In this document: positions 1 to 8,800 of the stretch, piece after piece
Layout of the letters: the number at the start of each line of letters is the position of its first letter
How positions within the stretch are numbered: position 1 is the first letter of the stretch
Assembly: GCF_004078655.1 (NCBI RefSeq)
Contig: NZ_RZNC01000001.1
Location: 868,001-932,000 of the forward strand
Direction: 5' to 3'
Source: Labedella populi
GTDB taxonomy: Bacteria; Actinomycetota; Actinomycetes; Actinomycetales; Microbacteriaceae
Length of the DNA stretch: 64,000 nt
The notes under the pieces: generated by a model
Seen by the model: the letters and a program-made list of their open reading frames with translations, nothing else
Database searches by the model: none
What the model was told of the DNA's origin: nothing
Position numbers and translations under genes: made by a program

Positions 1-1091
1 AGCTCCACACAATCGGCATGCCGCTCGTCCGGCCGTTCGAGACGAGCTTCGGCCGACAGACCGAGCGCGAGGTCCTGCTCGCCCACGTCGTCGCCGACGG
101 CGTCGACGGCTGGGGCGAGTGCGTCGCAGGCACGACTCCCGACTACAGCTCGGAGTACGTTGCGGGATGCGCCGCCGTGATCGAGCGGTTCCTCGCTCCC
201 GCGCTCCTCGCGGCCCTCGACGTCACGGCGGACGGTCTCGACGCTCTGTTCAGGGGCGTGATCGGCCACCGGATGGCGAAGGCGACCCTCGAGGCCGCCG
301 TGCTCGACGCCGAGACGCGCGCGGCTGGCATCTCGTTCGGGGAGCGACTCGGGGCTGTGCGCGACCGCGTCGAATGCGGCGTCTCCGTGGGGATCAGCCC
401 TGATCTCGACACCCTGCTCGCCGAGGTCGACGGCTATGTCGAGGCCGGTTATCGACGCATCAAGCTCAAGATCAAGCCGGGCTGGGACATCGAGCCGGTC
501 GCGCGGGTCCGCGAGCTCATCGGGACCCTGCCGCTCCAGGTCGACGCCAACACCGCGTACACGCTCGATCACGTCGAGCATCTGCGGCGCCTCGACGAGT
601 ACGGGCTGCTCCTCATCGAGCAGCCGTTCGTCGAGGAGGACATCGCGGCACACGTGCTCCTCGCCGACTCGATCGACACCCCGGTGTGCCTCGACGAGAG
701 CATCACGTCGACAGGGATCGCCATCGACGCGATCGAGCGGGGAGCGACGAGCATCGTCAACATCAAGCCGGGCCGCGTGGGCGGCTACCTCGAGGCCGTG
801 TCGATCCACGACGCGTGCCGTGCGCTCGACGTGCCCGTGTGGTGCGGCGGCATGCTCGAGACCGGCGTCGGGCGAGCGATGAACGTCGCGCTCGCCGCCT
901 TGCCGGGATTCGCGCTGCCGGGCGACACGAGCGCGTCGAGCCGGTACTTCGCCGAGGACCTCACGGAACCCTTCGTGCTCGACGACGGCTATCTGGACGT
1001 GCCGACGGGACCGGGATCCGGTGTCGAAATCCGCAGAGACCTCGTCGAGCGCTGGGCCCTCGCCGAGCCGCGCGTCCTCGTGCGACCTTAG
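1..1091 (+). CDS. menC: o-succinylbenzoate synthase, 5' end outside the window
   Basis: Enolase-superfamily enzyme that dehydrates SHCHC to o-succinylbenzoate in menaquinone synthesis. The reading frame is open to base 1, and codons before the first ATG (base 18) still read like the family N-terminus (LHTIG then MPLVRPFETSFG), so the true start is upstream. Counting from that ATG, the KLKIKPG segment holding the KxK lysines is at 148-154, metal ligands are D176 (VDAN), E201 (IEQPF) and D226 (LDES), and the second catalytic lysine is K250 (NIKPGRVGG). The 357 visible residues are nearly the full family length. Related N-succinylamino-acid racemases share the fold, so racemase activity cannot be excluded. 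A frameshifted GNAT remnant follows. Confidence 0.9.
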   Translation, partial: LHTIGMPLVRPFETSFGRQTEREVLLAHVVADGVDGWGECVAGTTPDYSSEYVAGCAAVIERFLAPALLAALDVTADGLDALFRGVIGHRMAKATLEAAVLDAETRAAGISFGERLGAVRDRVECGVSVGISPDLDTLLAEVDGYVEAGYRRIKLKIKPGWDIEPVARVRELIGTLPLQVDANTAYTLDHVEHLRRLDEYGLLLIEQPFVEEDIAAHVLLADSIDTPVCLDESITSTGIAIDAIERGATSIVNIKPGRVGGYLEAVSIHDACRALDVPVWCGGMLETGVGRAMNVALAALPGFALPGDTSASSRYFAEDLTEPFVLDDGYLDVPTGPGSGVEIRRDLVERWALAEPRVLVRP

Positions 1092-1209
1092 GATGCCCGA
1101 CCTGACGAGCGGCGACGGTGCGGCACGGCCGGACCAGGACGCAGCCGCGGCGCGCAAGCGGGCGGACGAGCTCGCGTTCCCGGGTGCTCGACACTCAGGA
1201 ATCGAGCCT

Positions 1210-1788
1210 CGGGCTCGTCTTCCACTACGCCGAGGACGTGTGCTGCGCGAGACGTCCCCGTCGACGACGCCACGGGCGATCACCTCGACGACGAGGTGCT
1301 CGCGGACGTGTACGCGACGCCGTACCTCGACCATGCGACGGGCGTCGGCCTCGTCGCCGTCGACGAGGCCGACGAGGTGCAGGGCTACCTGATCGGCACG
1401 ACCGAAACCGCGGCCTTCTCGCGCTGGTTCGTCACCGCCTGCTGGCCGAAGGTCTCGCGGGGCCGCGCGCCACGAACCCGCGCGGACGCGGCGCTGCTCG
1501 CGTCCGCCGCCGATCCGAACCGGATGCTCGTCTCGTGCATAGACGACTTCCCGGCGCACCTGCACATCGATCTGCTGGAGGGGCGCGAGGCGTGGGGACG
1601 GGTCGACGTCTCGTCGGGGCCGCCGTCGAGCAGTTGCGCTCGCGAGGAGTACCGGGCGTGCACCTTGTCGTGTCCGCCTCGAACGACCCCGCGATCACGT
1701 TCTACCGACGGACGGGTTTCGCCGAGGTGACCGAGGACCGGGCGACGGTGCCCGAGGAATCCATCGTCTTCGGGCGCCGCGTCGACGC
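1210..1788 (+). pseudogene. frameshifted GNAT N-acetyltransferase remnant
   Basis: No single frame is intact, but GNAT-like segments lie in order in two frames. Bases ~1255-1590 read DATGDHLDDEVLADVYATPY, then a YLIGTTETAAF segment and the family-like FPAHLHIDLL. From ~1590 the homology moves to another frame with the acetyl-CoA loop GVGTGRRLVGAAVEQLRSRG, then VPGVHLVVSASN and AITFYRRTGFAEV. At least one frameshift lies near 1580-1595, and the N-terminus before ~1250 seems to sit in yet another frame. The remnant runs into the convergent gene at 1827. A sequencing error is possible, but the poor N-terminal match favours real decay. Confidence 0.7.
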
Positions 1789-1826
1789 TCGCGTCCCCCG
1801 AGAGGTGATGCCCCCGGGCCGGGTCT

Positions 1827-2381
1827 CTAGCCGAGTCTTGTCGGGCGTCGCTCGAACCAGTAGAGCATGAGGGGATTCGTGCGCTGGAGCTCGTCGAGGG
1901 TGATGGCGTTCTCGATGTGCTCGACGGGGACGGTGACGAGGTGCTCGGCGACCTTGTGGATGGATGCCGTCGACCAGTAGTCGCCGCGCATCCGCAATTG
2001 GACCCGTCCGTCGCCGTCGAGAACGAAGAGCTGGCGGCGGGGCTCGGCGGCGAGCGTCCTGTGCAGATCGAGGAGCACGGCACGCGCGACCCTCTCGAGC
2101 GGGACGCGGTGCGTGCCACCGAAGAACGTCTTCTCCACGAGGTGTGTCGGGGTGACGGTGACCGACACACGGAAGTACTGGACCATCCCGTACGCGACGA
2201 CGAGTGCGACGACCGTCGCCGCGCCGGCGACCCAGATCCAGGGACCGTCCGGGACGGTCAGCCACAGCAGCACCAGGAGGATCGGCACGGTGAGGGAGGC
2301 GATCGCCACGAGTCCCTGGCCGAGGAGCCGGCGGCGCACGTGCACGGTGACCGACGACCCCGTCCCCACGTTCTTCAGCAT
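1827..2381 (-). CDS. hypothetical membrane protein, two TM segments, PH-like cytoplasmic part
   Basis: 184 residues from ATG 2381, chosen because GGGGAGAGGGGG lies just upstream; longer starts lack such a site. After a short N-terminus two hydrophobic helices follow (about residues 20-65: ALVAIASLTVPILLVLLWLTV-type residues, then a WIWVAGAATVVALVVAYG-like stretch). The rest is a soluble domain with alternating strands, including VSVTVTPTHLVEKTFFGG and RQLFVLDGDGRVQLRMRG. The two-helix plus strand-rich layout resembles small bacterial PH-domain membrane proteins, but I recognise no named family. It lies downstream of the subtilase gene on the same strand with a hairpin between them, so it is probably transcribed separately. 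Confidence 0.75.
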   Translation of the reverse strand: MLKNVGTGSSVTVHVRRRLLGQGLVAIASLTVPILLVLLWLTVPDGPWIWVAGAATVVALVVAYGMVQYFRVSVTVTPTHLVEKTFFGGTHRVPLERVARAVLLDLHRTLAAEPRRQLFVLDGDGRVQLRMRGDYWSTASIHKVAEHLVTVPVEHIENAITLDELQRTNPLMLYWFERRPTRLG

Positions 2382-2492
2382 GGTGCCCCCTCTCCCCGGC
2401 GTACAGTCTGCCCGAGAGTGAGGCCTGTTCACCATCCACCTTTTGGAGGACAAGGAAGCGGAGAGCGGGGACGATGCGGTGCGCCGAGTGAT

Positions 2493-2529
2493 GCGGTGCT
2501 CCCAGCTGCCGGGCCGCCGGGAGCACCGC
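2493..2529 (-). terminator. hairpin after the subtilase gene
   Basis: A perfect 11-bp inverted repeat (GCGGTGCTCCC / GGGAGCACCGC) with a 15-base loop lies 14 bases beyond the subtilase stop codon. There is no clear T-tract, as is usual for terminators in very GC-rich genomes. Confidence 0.5.
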
Positions 2530-2542
2530 GCGACGGAGGTCG

Positions 2543-5500
2543 TCAGCCGACGGTGGAGGTCTCTCCTCTCCGGCGACGCGCGCGCAGGAGAGCGAACGCG
2601 CCGAGGGACATGGCCGTGCCCGCGGCGAGCATCAGGGCTGCTGCGCCCGCCGCTCCGGTCGAGGCGAGGGGATCGTCGGATGCGTCCGGATCTTTCGGGT
2701 CACCCGGGATCTCGCTCGGCTGCGGGTCCGGTGTGGGCTCCCCGGGCTCCCCGGGCTCCCCGGGCTCCCCAGGCTCCCCGGGAAGCCCGGGCTCGGCGGG
2801 TTCGCCTGGCTCCCCGGGCTCAGTCGGCGCCTCGGCACCCGGTCGCAAGTCCTCCGTGCTCAGACCCGGGATGTTGATCCAGGTCTGCGCGATGAGGTGG
2901 ATGCCCGGCGGGACTGTCGCCTCCCACCCGGTCACTGCCCACAGCGGCGTCTCCTCCCGCACAGGCATCGACCGGCTGATCACGGGCCCGCGTTCCGTGA
3001 TCTCCTCGACGGGGATCGCCTCATAGAAGAAGGGGTCCCGTTCGAAGCGTTGCTCGCCCTCACCGACCGCGAGGTCGAACCCGCCGCTGTACGGCGCGTA
3101 CCGATTGCTCATCTCGAGGGTGAGAGGCCTTTCCTCGTCGGTTTCGTCGCCGACGGTCATCGTGCCCCAATAGTTCTGGGAGATGGAGATGCCCGCCGTA
3201 TCGCAGCGGCCGTCGGCAACGTTCTCGAAGGTGGCGATCGTCGTCGCCGTGGCCTGATCGAAGACCTCCACGCTGACGAAACCGGTGAGATCCCATGTCC
3301 GTGTGGCGCTGCCGCCGTCGAAGAACTCCGATGCGACCACGAGACGGCCGTCGCAGCCGACGTAGCGCACCATTTCGACGATGGTCGTCCCGGTGCGGTT
3401 GTCCACGGCGACGTCGACGACATCGGGGTCGGTGGTGTTCGGCGTGATGGTGAGGGAGCTCGGACCGGAGGTCTCGGCCGTGAAGACGTCTGTCCTGTAC
3501 GACGGCCCCTCCGAGCCGTCCTCGAACACCACCGCGATGACCCCCACGAGTTCGCCGGCCGCGACCTCCACCGTGGACGTGTCGATCGTGAGGGAAGGCA
3601 GGCCCGTGACCTCGCCGACCCTCAGGGTCTCATCCGCGAAACGTTCACCGGAGGCCACCGATTCGATGGTGTAGTGGATCGTGCCGTGGCCGGAGTACGT
3701 GATCGCGAGTCGCGACATCGGCGTGCCGTCGAAGGCGACCGTCGGGTAGCCCCACGCATTCTGAATCGTGACAGGCGTGACGTTGAACGGCGCACTGAGC
3801 TCGGCGCCACCTCCCGCGAGGGTCAACTCGTGGGCTCCCGCAGTCGTGTCGTCCGGGACGGTGACGAACCAGTCGATCGCTCCTCCCGGCGGAGCGACGC
3901 CGACCCTGACCACGCCGATGCCGTCGATCGACGCCGTGTAGCGTTCACCCGCAACGAGCCCGGTCGCCGAGACGCGCAGATCGCCGCCGAGACCGACCCA
4001 CTCGGGGCCGACCTCCAGGGCCGCGAGCCCGGGAGCGGCGACCGGCTCATCGCCGGCGTCGACGGTCACGATCGTCGTGAGTCCGGTGTCGCCGAAGCGC
4101 ACGACACCGAGATAGGTCCCGCCGTCGAGTCCCGACCATGCCGCGCGGACGATCGGGGTGTCGCCCACGGCCCCGGAGAGGGTACCGGGTTCCGTCGTGA
4201 ACTCCCCGGCGGCCGCCGCGGGATCGACGGCGAACGTCGTGAGCGTGTAGTCGAGGGACGTGGACCCGTCCGATGCGGCGGAGTAGAAGCTCACGTCCAC
4301 GAGGTAGGTGCCGCCGGACGCCGGCACCGAGCCGAGGTCCACACGCTCGTCGGCGCTGCCCGTCGCGGACATCCCCACCTGGGAGAAGCCGCCGTTCTGG
4401 TTCCGGCGGGAGACCACGAGGTCGAGGTCGGCCGAGTCGTCCGCGGCGTCGAGGTCGAAGCGCGCGAACGTCGTCCCCGCCGGGATCGTGATGGCGAAGC
4501 GGTCGGAGGAGGCTCCGACCGTGCCTGTACCGGTCTGGCGCGAGCCCCGGGCCAGACCGTCGGCGCTCAACGGGATCGAACCGGCCTCTCCGACGCTCAC
4601 GGGGATCCCGACCTCGCCGGTCGTGCCCGTGCCGGCCACCTCGGTCGGCACGTCGAGTGCCACCGGCTGGATCGCGAGAGCACTCCGCACGGCGAACCGA
4701 TCGTTCGCCCACGTGAGGTATCCCGTGCTGAACCGCGAGAGTTCGGCGTCGGTGCGGGTGAAGGTCACTGTGAACTCGCGCTCCTCGCCCGCGGCATCGA
4801 AGCTGAGTGTGCTCGGCGACACCGTCACCGACACGCCCGAAAGCCCCTCGACGGACGCGGTGTACTCGCCCGACGCCGTCGCGGTGACGGTCCGGGTCAC
4901 GGTCTGAGAACCGGCGAGTCCACCGATCCCGATGGACGGGAGGTTGAGATCCGACGGGTCGATCGGATCGACGCCGTGCTCTTCGCCGATGCCCTGCAGG
5001 TACGCGGTCCAGTCGGTGACGTCGTTGAGATAGAGAAGACCGGGGGACAGGTAGTCGCGGGGAACCACCTCGCCGTTGCCCTGCCCGAAGGGGTCACCGA
5101 ACGGTTCGCCGATGTCGGTGAGTGTTTCGCGCGTGGTGGTCATGAGGGCCGACTTCACCTCCGACGGCGACGCCGTCGGATGTTCCCCGAGGTAGAGGGC
5201 AGCGAGGCCGGCGACGTGTGGAGAAGCCATCGAGGTTCCCGACATGTATCCCCATGTCGGGTCGGCTTCATCGGCGTTGGCGGTGGCCGCGAGGATGTTC
5301 ACCCCGGGGGCGGCGACGTCGGGCTTGATCAGGTCGGATCCGTCCGCGAGCACGGGGCCGCGACTCGAGAAGCCCGCTACCTGGGGAGTCGGAGCCGGGG
5401 CTTCACCCGCGGTGTTACCGTTCTCGAGCGTCGCCGTGGGTCCGTCGGTGGCGGTGTAGGCGACGAGGGCGTCGCGAGCGGCGGAGTCGACGTGGATCGT

Positions 5501-7057
5501 CGGGACACTGTGCGCGTCGAGGTCCGTCGAGTCGGGCGAGGTGTTGACGAGCACCATACCGATGCCGCCGGCTCGCGCAACCTCGGCCGATTTCGCTACC
5601 CTGTCGACCTCGCCGCGGTCGCAGAGCACGATCGTTCCGGCTGTTCGAGCCGGGTCGAGGGAGTCTGGGCCGCACAGTGCGGAGGACGTGGCACCGGCGA
5701 GCGCGACGTCCGCTGCGGACACGAACGGACCGGCGACGCCGGCGCTCGGCACCGTCGTCGTCGCACCGAGGAATGCGGTGCCGTCGCCGAGGCGCACCGT
5801 GCCCTCCGGTGCGGGAATGGTGGAGGCGGCGACCGTCGTGATCCACGGCGACGCGTTGTCCAGCGTCGAGGCATTCGGCCCCGCATTGCCGGCGGCCGCC
5901 GCGACGAAGATGCCGACCTCGGCCGCCCGCATGAAGGCCTGATCCGTGAGGGAGTTCGTCGTCTCGGCCGCGCCGCCTCCGATGGAGTAGTTGATGACGT
6001 CCACGTTGTCGGCGACGGCGGCGTCGATCGCCGCGAGCAGGTCGGCCGTCGCGCAACCGTCGTCCGTCGTCGCCGCGGGGTCCGGGCCCTCCCAGCAGGC
6101 CTTGTACACGGCGAGCTTCGCGGCGGGCGCGACGCCCGAGATGACCGGCCCGGCGGTGACGGCGTCGACGGACGCGTTGCCGGCAGCGGTCGAAGCCGTG
6201 TGGGAACCGTGCGACGCTCCGTCGCGAGGCGAGAGGTACTCGCCGGTAGCGGTGGTGCCGATGCGGTCGGCGCCGAACCCGTTCACGAAGTATCGCGCTC
6301 CGATCAGCTTGGTGGAGCAGTCGTCGGCCGTGAACTGGTCTCCCGTCTCGCACGTGCCGCGGAACTGTGACCCGTCCGTCTTCTCGAAGATGATGGCGTC
6401 GCCATCGCGATACGGGTCCCCGCCGGCGGTGGAGCGGAGGGGGTCGCCGGCGAACGAGGGGTTCTCCGGCGCGATGCCGGTGTCGATGATGCCGACGACG
6501 ATGCCCGCCCCGGCCTCGTCGGACCCCCCGAGCGAGGACCAGACGCCGTCGTCGCCCTCGAGTCCGAGGTAGCCGGTGGACGTGCCGGCGTCGGAGACGC
6601 TGAGGATCTCGTTCTCGACGACGGTCGCGACGCGAGTGTCTGAGCGCAGCTTCTCGAGTTGCGCGTCGGTGAGGTCTGCGGCGAAGCCGTTGGTCGCCAG
6701 CGTGTATCCGATCAGGATGTCCGCGCCGACGGATTCCGCCACCTGGGACTGGGTCTCCTCGAGCCCGCGGGTGTAGTCGGCGACACGTCTCGACGCGGCG
6801 TCGAAGCGCGAACCCGATCGAGCCGCGGCAGCCTGGTCCCTCAGGACGACGACGTAGGTCTTCGTCTCCTCTGTCCCCGCGTCCCCCGCCGGTGTCGAGA
6901 ATTCGGTGGCCGAGGACGGGGCGACGATCGGCTCGAGAGCCAATGCCGTCGACGGGAGGGCGAGGGAGACGGTCACGGCGCCGAGCGCGAGAGCGGCCGC
7001 GAGGATGCGCGCCGGTCGTCGATGCGCTGGGGCAGGCCGAGGTGATCTGAGTTTCAC
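2543..7057 (-). CDS. large secreted subtilisin-like serine protease with LASTG cell-wall sorting signal
   Basis: 1504 residues from GTG 7057, chosen because AAAGGA sits just upstream and a signal peptide follows at once (RR-rich start, hydrophobic core, cleavage near STALA, residue 40). An I9-type propeptide spans ~65-155 (KTYVVVLRDQ). The S8 catalytic domain carries Asp192 (GIIDTG), His283 (HGSHTA), Asn391 (AAAGNAG) and Ser609 (GTSMASPHVAG), with a PA domain inserted at ~440-560. Fibronectin-like and Ig-like beta regions follow. The C-terminus has a Gly-Glu-Pro collagen-like spacer, then LASTG (1464-1468), a hydrophobic helix and an Arg-rich tail. LAxTG is the motif known for class E sortases, so wall anchoring is likely. 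The adjacent regulator at 7269 may control it. Confidence 0.93.
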   Translation of the reverse strand: MKLRSPRPAPAHRRPARILAAALALGAVTVSLALPSTALALEPIVAPSSATEFSTPAGDAGTEETKTYVVVLRDQAAAARSGSRFDAASRRVADYTRGLEETQSQVAESVGADILIGYTLATNGFAADLTDAQLEKLRSDTRVATVVENEILSVSDAGTSTGYLGLEGDDGVWSSLGGSDEAGAGIVVGIIDTGIAPENPSFAGDPLRSTAGGDPYRDGDAIIFEKTDGSQFRGTCETGDQFTADDCSTKLIGARYFVNGFGADRIGTTATGEYLSPRDGASHGSHTASTAAGNASVDAVTAGPVISGVAPAAKLAVYKACWEGPDPAATTDDGCATADLLAAIDAAVADNVDVINYSIGGGAAETTNSLTDQAFMRAAEVGIFVAAAAGNAGPNASTLDNASPWITTVAASTIPAPEGTVRLGDGTAFLGATTTVPSAGVAGPFVSAADVALAGATSSALCGPDSLDPARTAGTIVLCDRGEVDRVAKSAEVARAGGIGMVLVNTSPDSTDLDAHSVPTIHVDSAARDALVAYTATDGPTATLENGNTAGEAPAPTPQVAGFSSRGPVLADGSDLIKPDVAAPGVNILAATANADEADPTWGYMSGTSMASPHVAGLAALYLGEHPTASPSEVKSALMTTTRETLTDIGEPFGDPFGQGNGEVVPRDYLSPGLLYLNDVTDWTAYLQGIGEEHGVDPIDPSDLNLPSIGIGGLAGSQTVTRTVTATASGEYTASVEGLSGVSVTVSPSTLSFDAAGEEREFTVTFTRTDAELSRFSTGYLTWANDRFAVRSALAIQPVALDVPTEVAGTGTTGEVGIPVSVGEAGSIPLSADGLARGSRQTGTGTVGASSDRFAITIPAGTTFARFDLDAADDSADLDLVVSRRNQNGGFSQVGMSATGSADERVDLGSVPASGGTYLVDVSFYSAASDGSTSLDYTLTTFAVDPAAAAGEFTTEPGTLSGAVGDTPIVRAAWSGLDGGTYLGVVRFGDTGLTTIVTVDAGDEPVAAPGLAALEVGPEWVGLGGDLRVSATGLVAGERYTASIDGIGVVRVGVAPPGGAIDWFVTVPDDTTAGAHELTLAGGGAELSAPFNVTPVTIQNAWGYPTVAFDGTPMSRLAITYSGHGTIHYTIESVASGERFADETLRVGEVTGLPSLTIDTSTVEVAAGELVGVIAVVFEDGSEGPSYRTDVFTAETSGPSSLTITPNTTDPDVVDVAVDNRTGTTIVEMVRYVGCDGRLVVASEFFDGGSATRTWDLTGFVSVEVFDQATATTIATFENVADGRCDTAGISISQNYWGTMTVGDETDEERPLTLEMSNRYAPYSGGFDLAVGEGEQRFERDPFFYEAIPVEEITERGPVISRSMPVREETPLWAVTGWEATVPPGIHLIAQTWINIPGLSTEDLRPGAEAPTEPGEPGEPAEPGLPGEPGEPGEPGEPGEPTPDPQPSEIPGDPKDPDASDDPLASTGAAGAAALMLAAGTAMSLGAFALLRARRRRGETSTVG
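2736..2820 (-). repeat. GEP-coding tandem repeat in the subtilase wall spacer
   Basis: Short tandem copies of CCCGGGCTC (GAGCCCGGG on the coding strand) encode Gly-Glu-Pro triplets with a few variants (AEP, GLP). The repeat is in frame and forms a Pro-rich stalk before the sorting signal. Copy number is likely to vary by slippage. Confidence 0.85.
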
Positions 7058-7131
7058 TGAGGGTCCTTTGAGACATCGGGAGGGGACGGGTCCTCCCGGT
7101 GACGATGCGCAACCGGAGAGTCCCTCCTCCG

Positions 7132-7161
7132 TTGCTACCGATGCCACGGGTTCCGCGTCAA
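7132..7161 (-). promoter_or_regulatory. predicted promoter of the subtilase gene
   Basis: On the minus strand TTGACG (7156-7161) and TAGCAA (7132-7137) are separated by 18 bases. This would give a 5' leader of about 65-70 bases before GTG 7057. Confidence 0.45.
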
Positions 7162-7170
7162 TCGACCGCG

Positions 7171-7194
7171 TGTCCGATAACGGCGCTGTCCGAT
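7171..7194 (-). promoter_or_regulatory. direct repeat just upstream of the subtilase -35 box
   Basis: ATCGGACA occurs twice on the minus strand (forward TGTCCGAT at 7171-7178 and 7187-7194), 16 bases apart and 9 bases upstream of the predicted -35 box. The position suits an activator; the neighbouring LuxR-like regulator is the obvious candidate. Confidence 0.4.
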
Positions 7195-7268
7195 TCCGGA
7201 CGCCCCCGTTCATAGAGCCGCAACAGCGGGGAAACGCGCTCGACACATCGGCACCGCGGTGGAGAGGA

Positions 7269-8282
7269 CTAGATCCAGCCTCGCCGCGCCGCCTCGACAC
7301 CGGCATGGAACCGGCTCATGGCGCCCAGCTCGGTGAAGACGTCCTGCATCCTCCGCCGGAGCGTGCGTGTGGACACGCCCAACTCGCGTGCGATGACCTC
7401 GTCCTTGAGGTCGGCCGACAGCAGCGTGAGGAGCATGCGTTCGTCCGGCGTCGGGGGTCGTCCCGTTCGGCGGCCGGTCGAGGGGGTGCGGATCCGTGGG
7501 CCGGCGCTCTCGCCGCCCACGAGGGGCTCTGCGGTATCCCAGTAAAGCTCGAAGAGTGCGACGAGGGCGTCGATGAGTTGCGGGGACCGTGTCACGAGCG
7601 CCTCGTGCGTCGGTTCGCCCAGAGAAAGCGACAGGATCGCGCGCTCACGGTCGGCCAGGGCGAGCTTGAGCGGCACGGACTCGGTGAGCCGTGCCCGCTC
7701 GCCTCCCGCGATGTCCTGGAGGACCTCGCCGAGGCGGCCGGGTCGGTCGAAGCTCTCGCGTCCGTAGAGACTTCGCCAATCGACGCCCCTGGCGAGCGCG
7801 AGGCCCTGCAGTCGATCCTGCACGCCGACGACGTATGGAGGCTTGTCGAAGGCGAGCATCTCCCGTTCCACGCCCAGGCTGACACGTCCGTACCAGTCGC
7901 CGATGGCGTCTGCTCCGGTCACGACCAGCGTGCGCGTCGATTCCGCCGCTCCCCGCCGGTTGAGGTCGAACGCCTCGGCGAGCTCGGGGATGACCGAGCG
8001 GAGAGCGTCGACCCGCTGAGCGTGACTGTCGGCGATCGACCTGAGGGAGGCGCGCGGATCGACGGCGATGAATCCGCCGGAGGCCACCTGGACCGTGAGG
8101 CCAGCGTCGGACAGGTTCGCCAGTCTCTCCGCGACGACATCGTCCGAGAGGCCCAGAGCGAGGGCGAGTGAGCTCGGATGTGCGACGTCGACCGAGAGGA
8201 GCTGCCGATAGACACTCTCGCCGGTCTCGTCGATCCCGGCGAGTTGCAGTACGTCGAGGCGAGGCTCTGAGCCGGCGGTCAC
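7269..8282 (-). CDS. TrmB/LuxR-like transcriptional regulator next to the subtilase
   Basis: 337 residues from GTG 8282. This start is uncertain: no strong ribosome site is visible, and in-frame codons continue upstream into the tRNA-Ser gene, which rules out the longest form. The N-terminal ~80 residues look like a winged HTH of the TrmB type (ESVYRQLLSVDVAHPSSLALALGLSDDVVAERLANLSDAGL). A central sensor-like region follows. The C-terminus is a LuxR-type HTH (TPDERMLLTLLSADLKDEVIARELGVSTRTLRRRM). It ends 211 bases upstream of the subtilase start on the same strand. Pairs of such regulators with secreted proteases are seen in actinobacteria; control of the protease is inferred. Confidence 0.8.
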   Translation of the reverse strand: MTAGSEPRLDVLQLAGIDETGESVYRQLLSVDVAHPSSLALALGLSDDVVAERLANLSDAGLTVQVASGGFIAVDPRASLRSIADSHAQRVDALRSVIPELAEAFDLNRRGAAESTRTLVVTGADAIGDWYGRVSLGVEREMLAFDKPPYVVGVQDRLQGLALARGVDWRSLYGRESFDRPGRLGEVLQDIAGGERARLTESVPLKLALADRERAILSLSLGEPTHEALVTRSPQLIDALVALFELYWDTAEPLVGGESAGPRIRTPSTGRRTGRPPTPDERMLLTLLSADLKDEVIARELGVSTRTLRRRMQDVFTELGAMSRFHAGVEAARRGWI

Positions 8283-8360
8283 GAGCGGGCCACTCGTCGT
8301 GGGGTTGTGCGTGTACCCGATGTCGCGATCCGAGGTGTGACTGTGGCGGCGTGTCTTCGG

Positions 8361-8445
8361 CGGAGGATGGGGGATTCGAACCCCCGAGGGCTTGCACCCA
8401 ACACGCTTTCCAAGCGTGCGCCATAGGCCACTAGGCGAATCCTCC
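8361..8445 (-). tRNA. tRNA-Ser (anticodon GGA)
   Basis: The reverse strand folds as a class II tRNA. It has a 7-bp acceptor GGAGGAT/ATCCTCC, anticodon stem-loop GCTTGGAAAGC with GGA, a long variable arm and T-loop GGTTCGAATCC. Discriminator G; CCA is not encoded. Confidence 0.95.
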
Positions 8446-8475
8446 TGACGGTCGCGGCGAACCGCGACCTGAAAC

Positions 8476-8481
8476 ATCCTA
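8476..8481 (-). promoter_or_regulatory. -10 box of tRNA-Ser
   Basis: TAGGAT on the minus strand lies about 30 bases before the tRNA 5' end. A leader hairpin (GGTCGCGG/CCGCGACC) falls between it and the mature end. Confidence 0.4.
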
Positions 8482-8569
8482 CCCGGTCGCACGGCCGGCC
8501 CGCGCCACCGCCGCTCGTGCTCCCCCGGTGCGCGAACGACGAGTCGGCGGGCGCTGTAAGATGGTGGTC

Positions 8570-8658
8570 GGCCCCCCGCGTGGCGCCATCCAGGCCAACT
8601 CCCCCAGGGCGGAAACGCAGCAAGGGTAACCGGGCTCTGGCGGGTGCGCGGGGGGTCC
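8570..8658 (+). ncRNA. ffs: small bacterial SRP RNA (4.5S type)
   Basis: RNA component of the signal recognition particle, which binds Ffh and targets nascent membrane proteins. The universally conserved domain IV is evident: GGCCAACTCCCCCAGGGCGG, GAAACGCAGCAAGGG and TAACCGGGCTCTGGC. It is closed by terminal pairing GGCCCCCCGCG / CGCGGGGGGTCC. A short pyrimidine run (TTTCTT) follows. The position between tRNA-Ser and dnaX (with pta-ackA inserted) fits actinobacterial gene order. Confidence 0.95.
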
Positions 8659-8800
8659 TTTCTTGTCGGGGCGCAAGTGACCCGTGCAGCGTCCGACGCG
8701 ACCTCGCCGCACGTCCTCCCAGTTTTCGACGGTGCGTAGAAGAGCGTCGGCGGCCTCCTGTAGCGTGGGACACGAACCCTTGGACAACCGAAGGATGATC

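Noticed and set aside
2736-2820. Short direct repeats resembling a CRISPR or satellite array
   Set aside because: They are in-frame 9-base codon repeats encoding Gly-Glu-Pro, without spacers.
2897-6370. A 1157-codon open frame on the plus strand opposite the subtilase gene
   Set aside because: Its product is Arg/Asp/Gly-rich with no domains. It is the mirror of a GC-rich codon pattern, while the minus strand has a complete catalytic protein with signal peptide.
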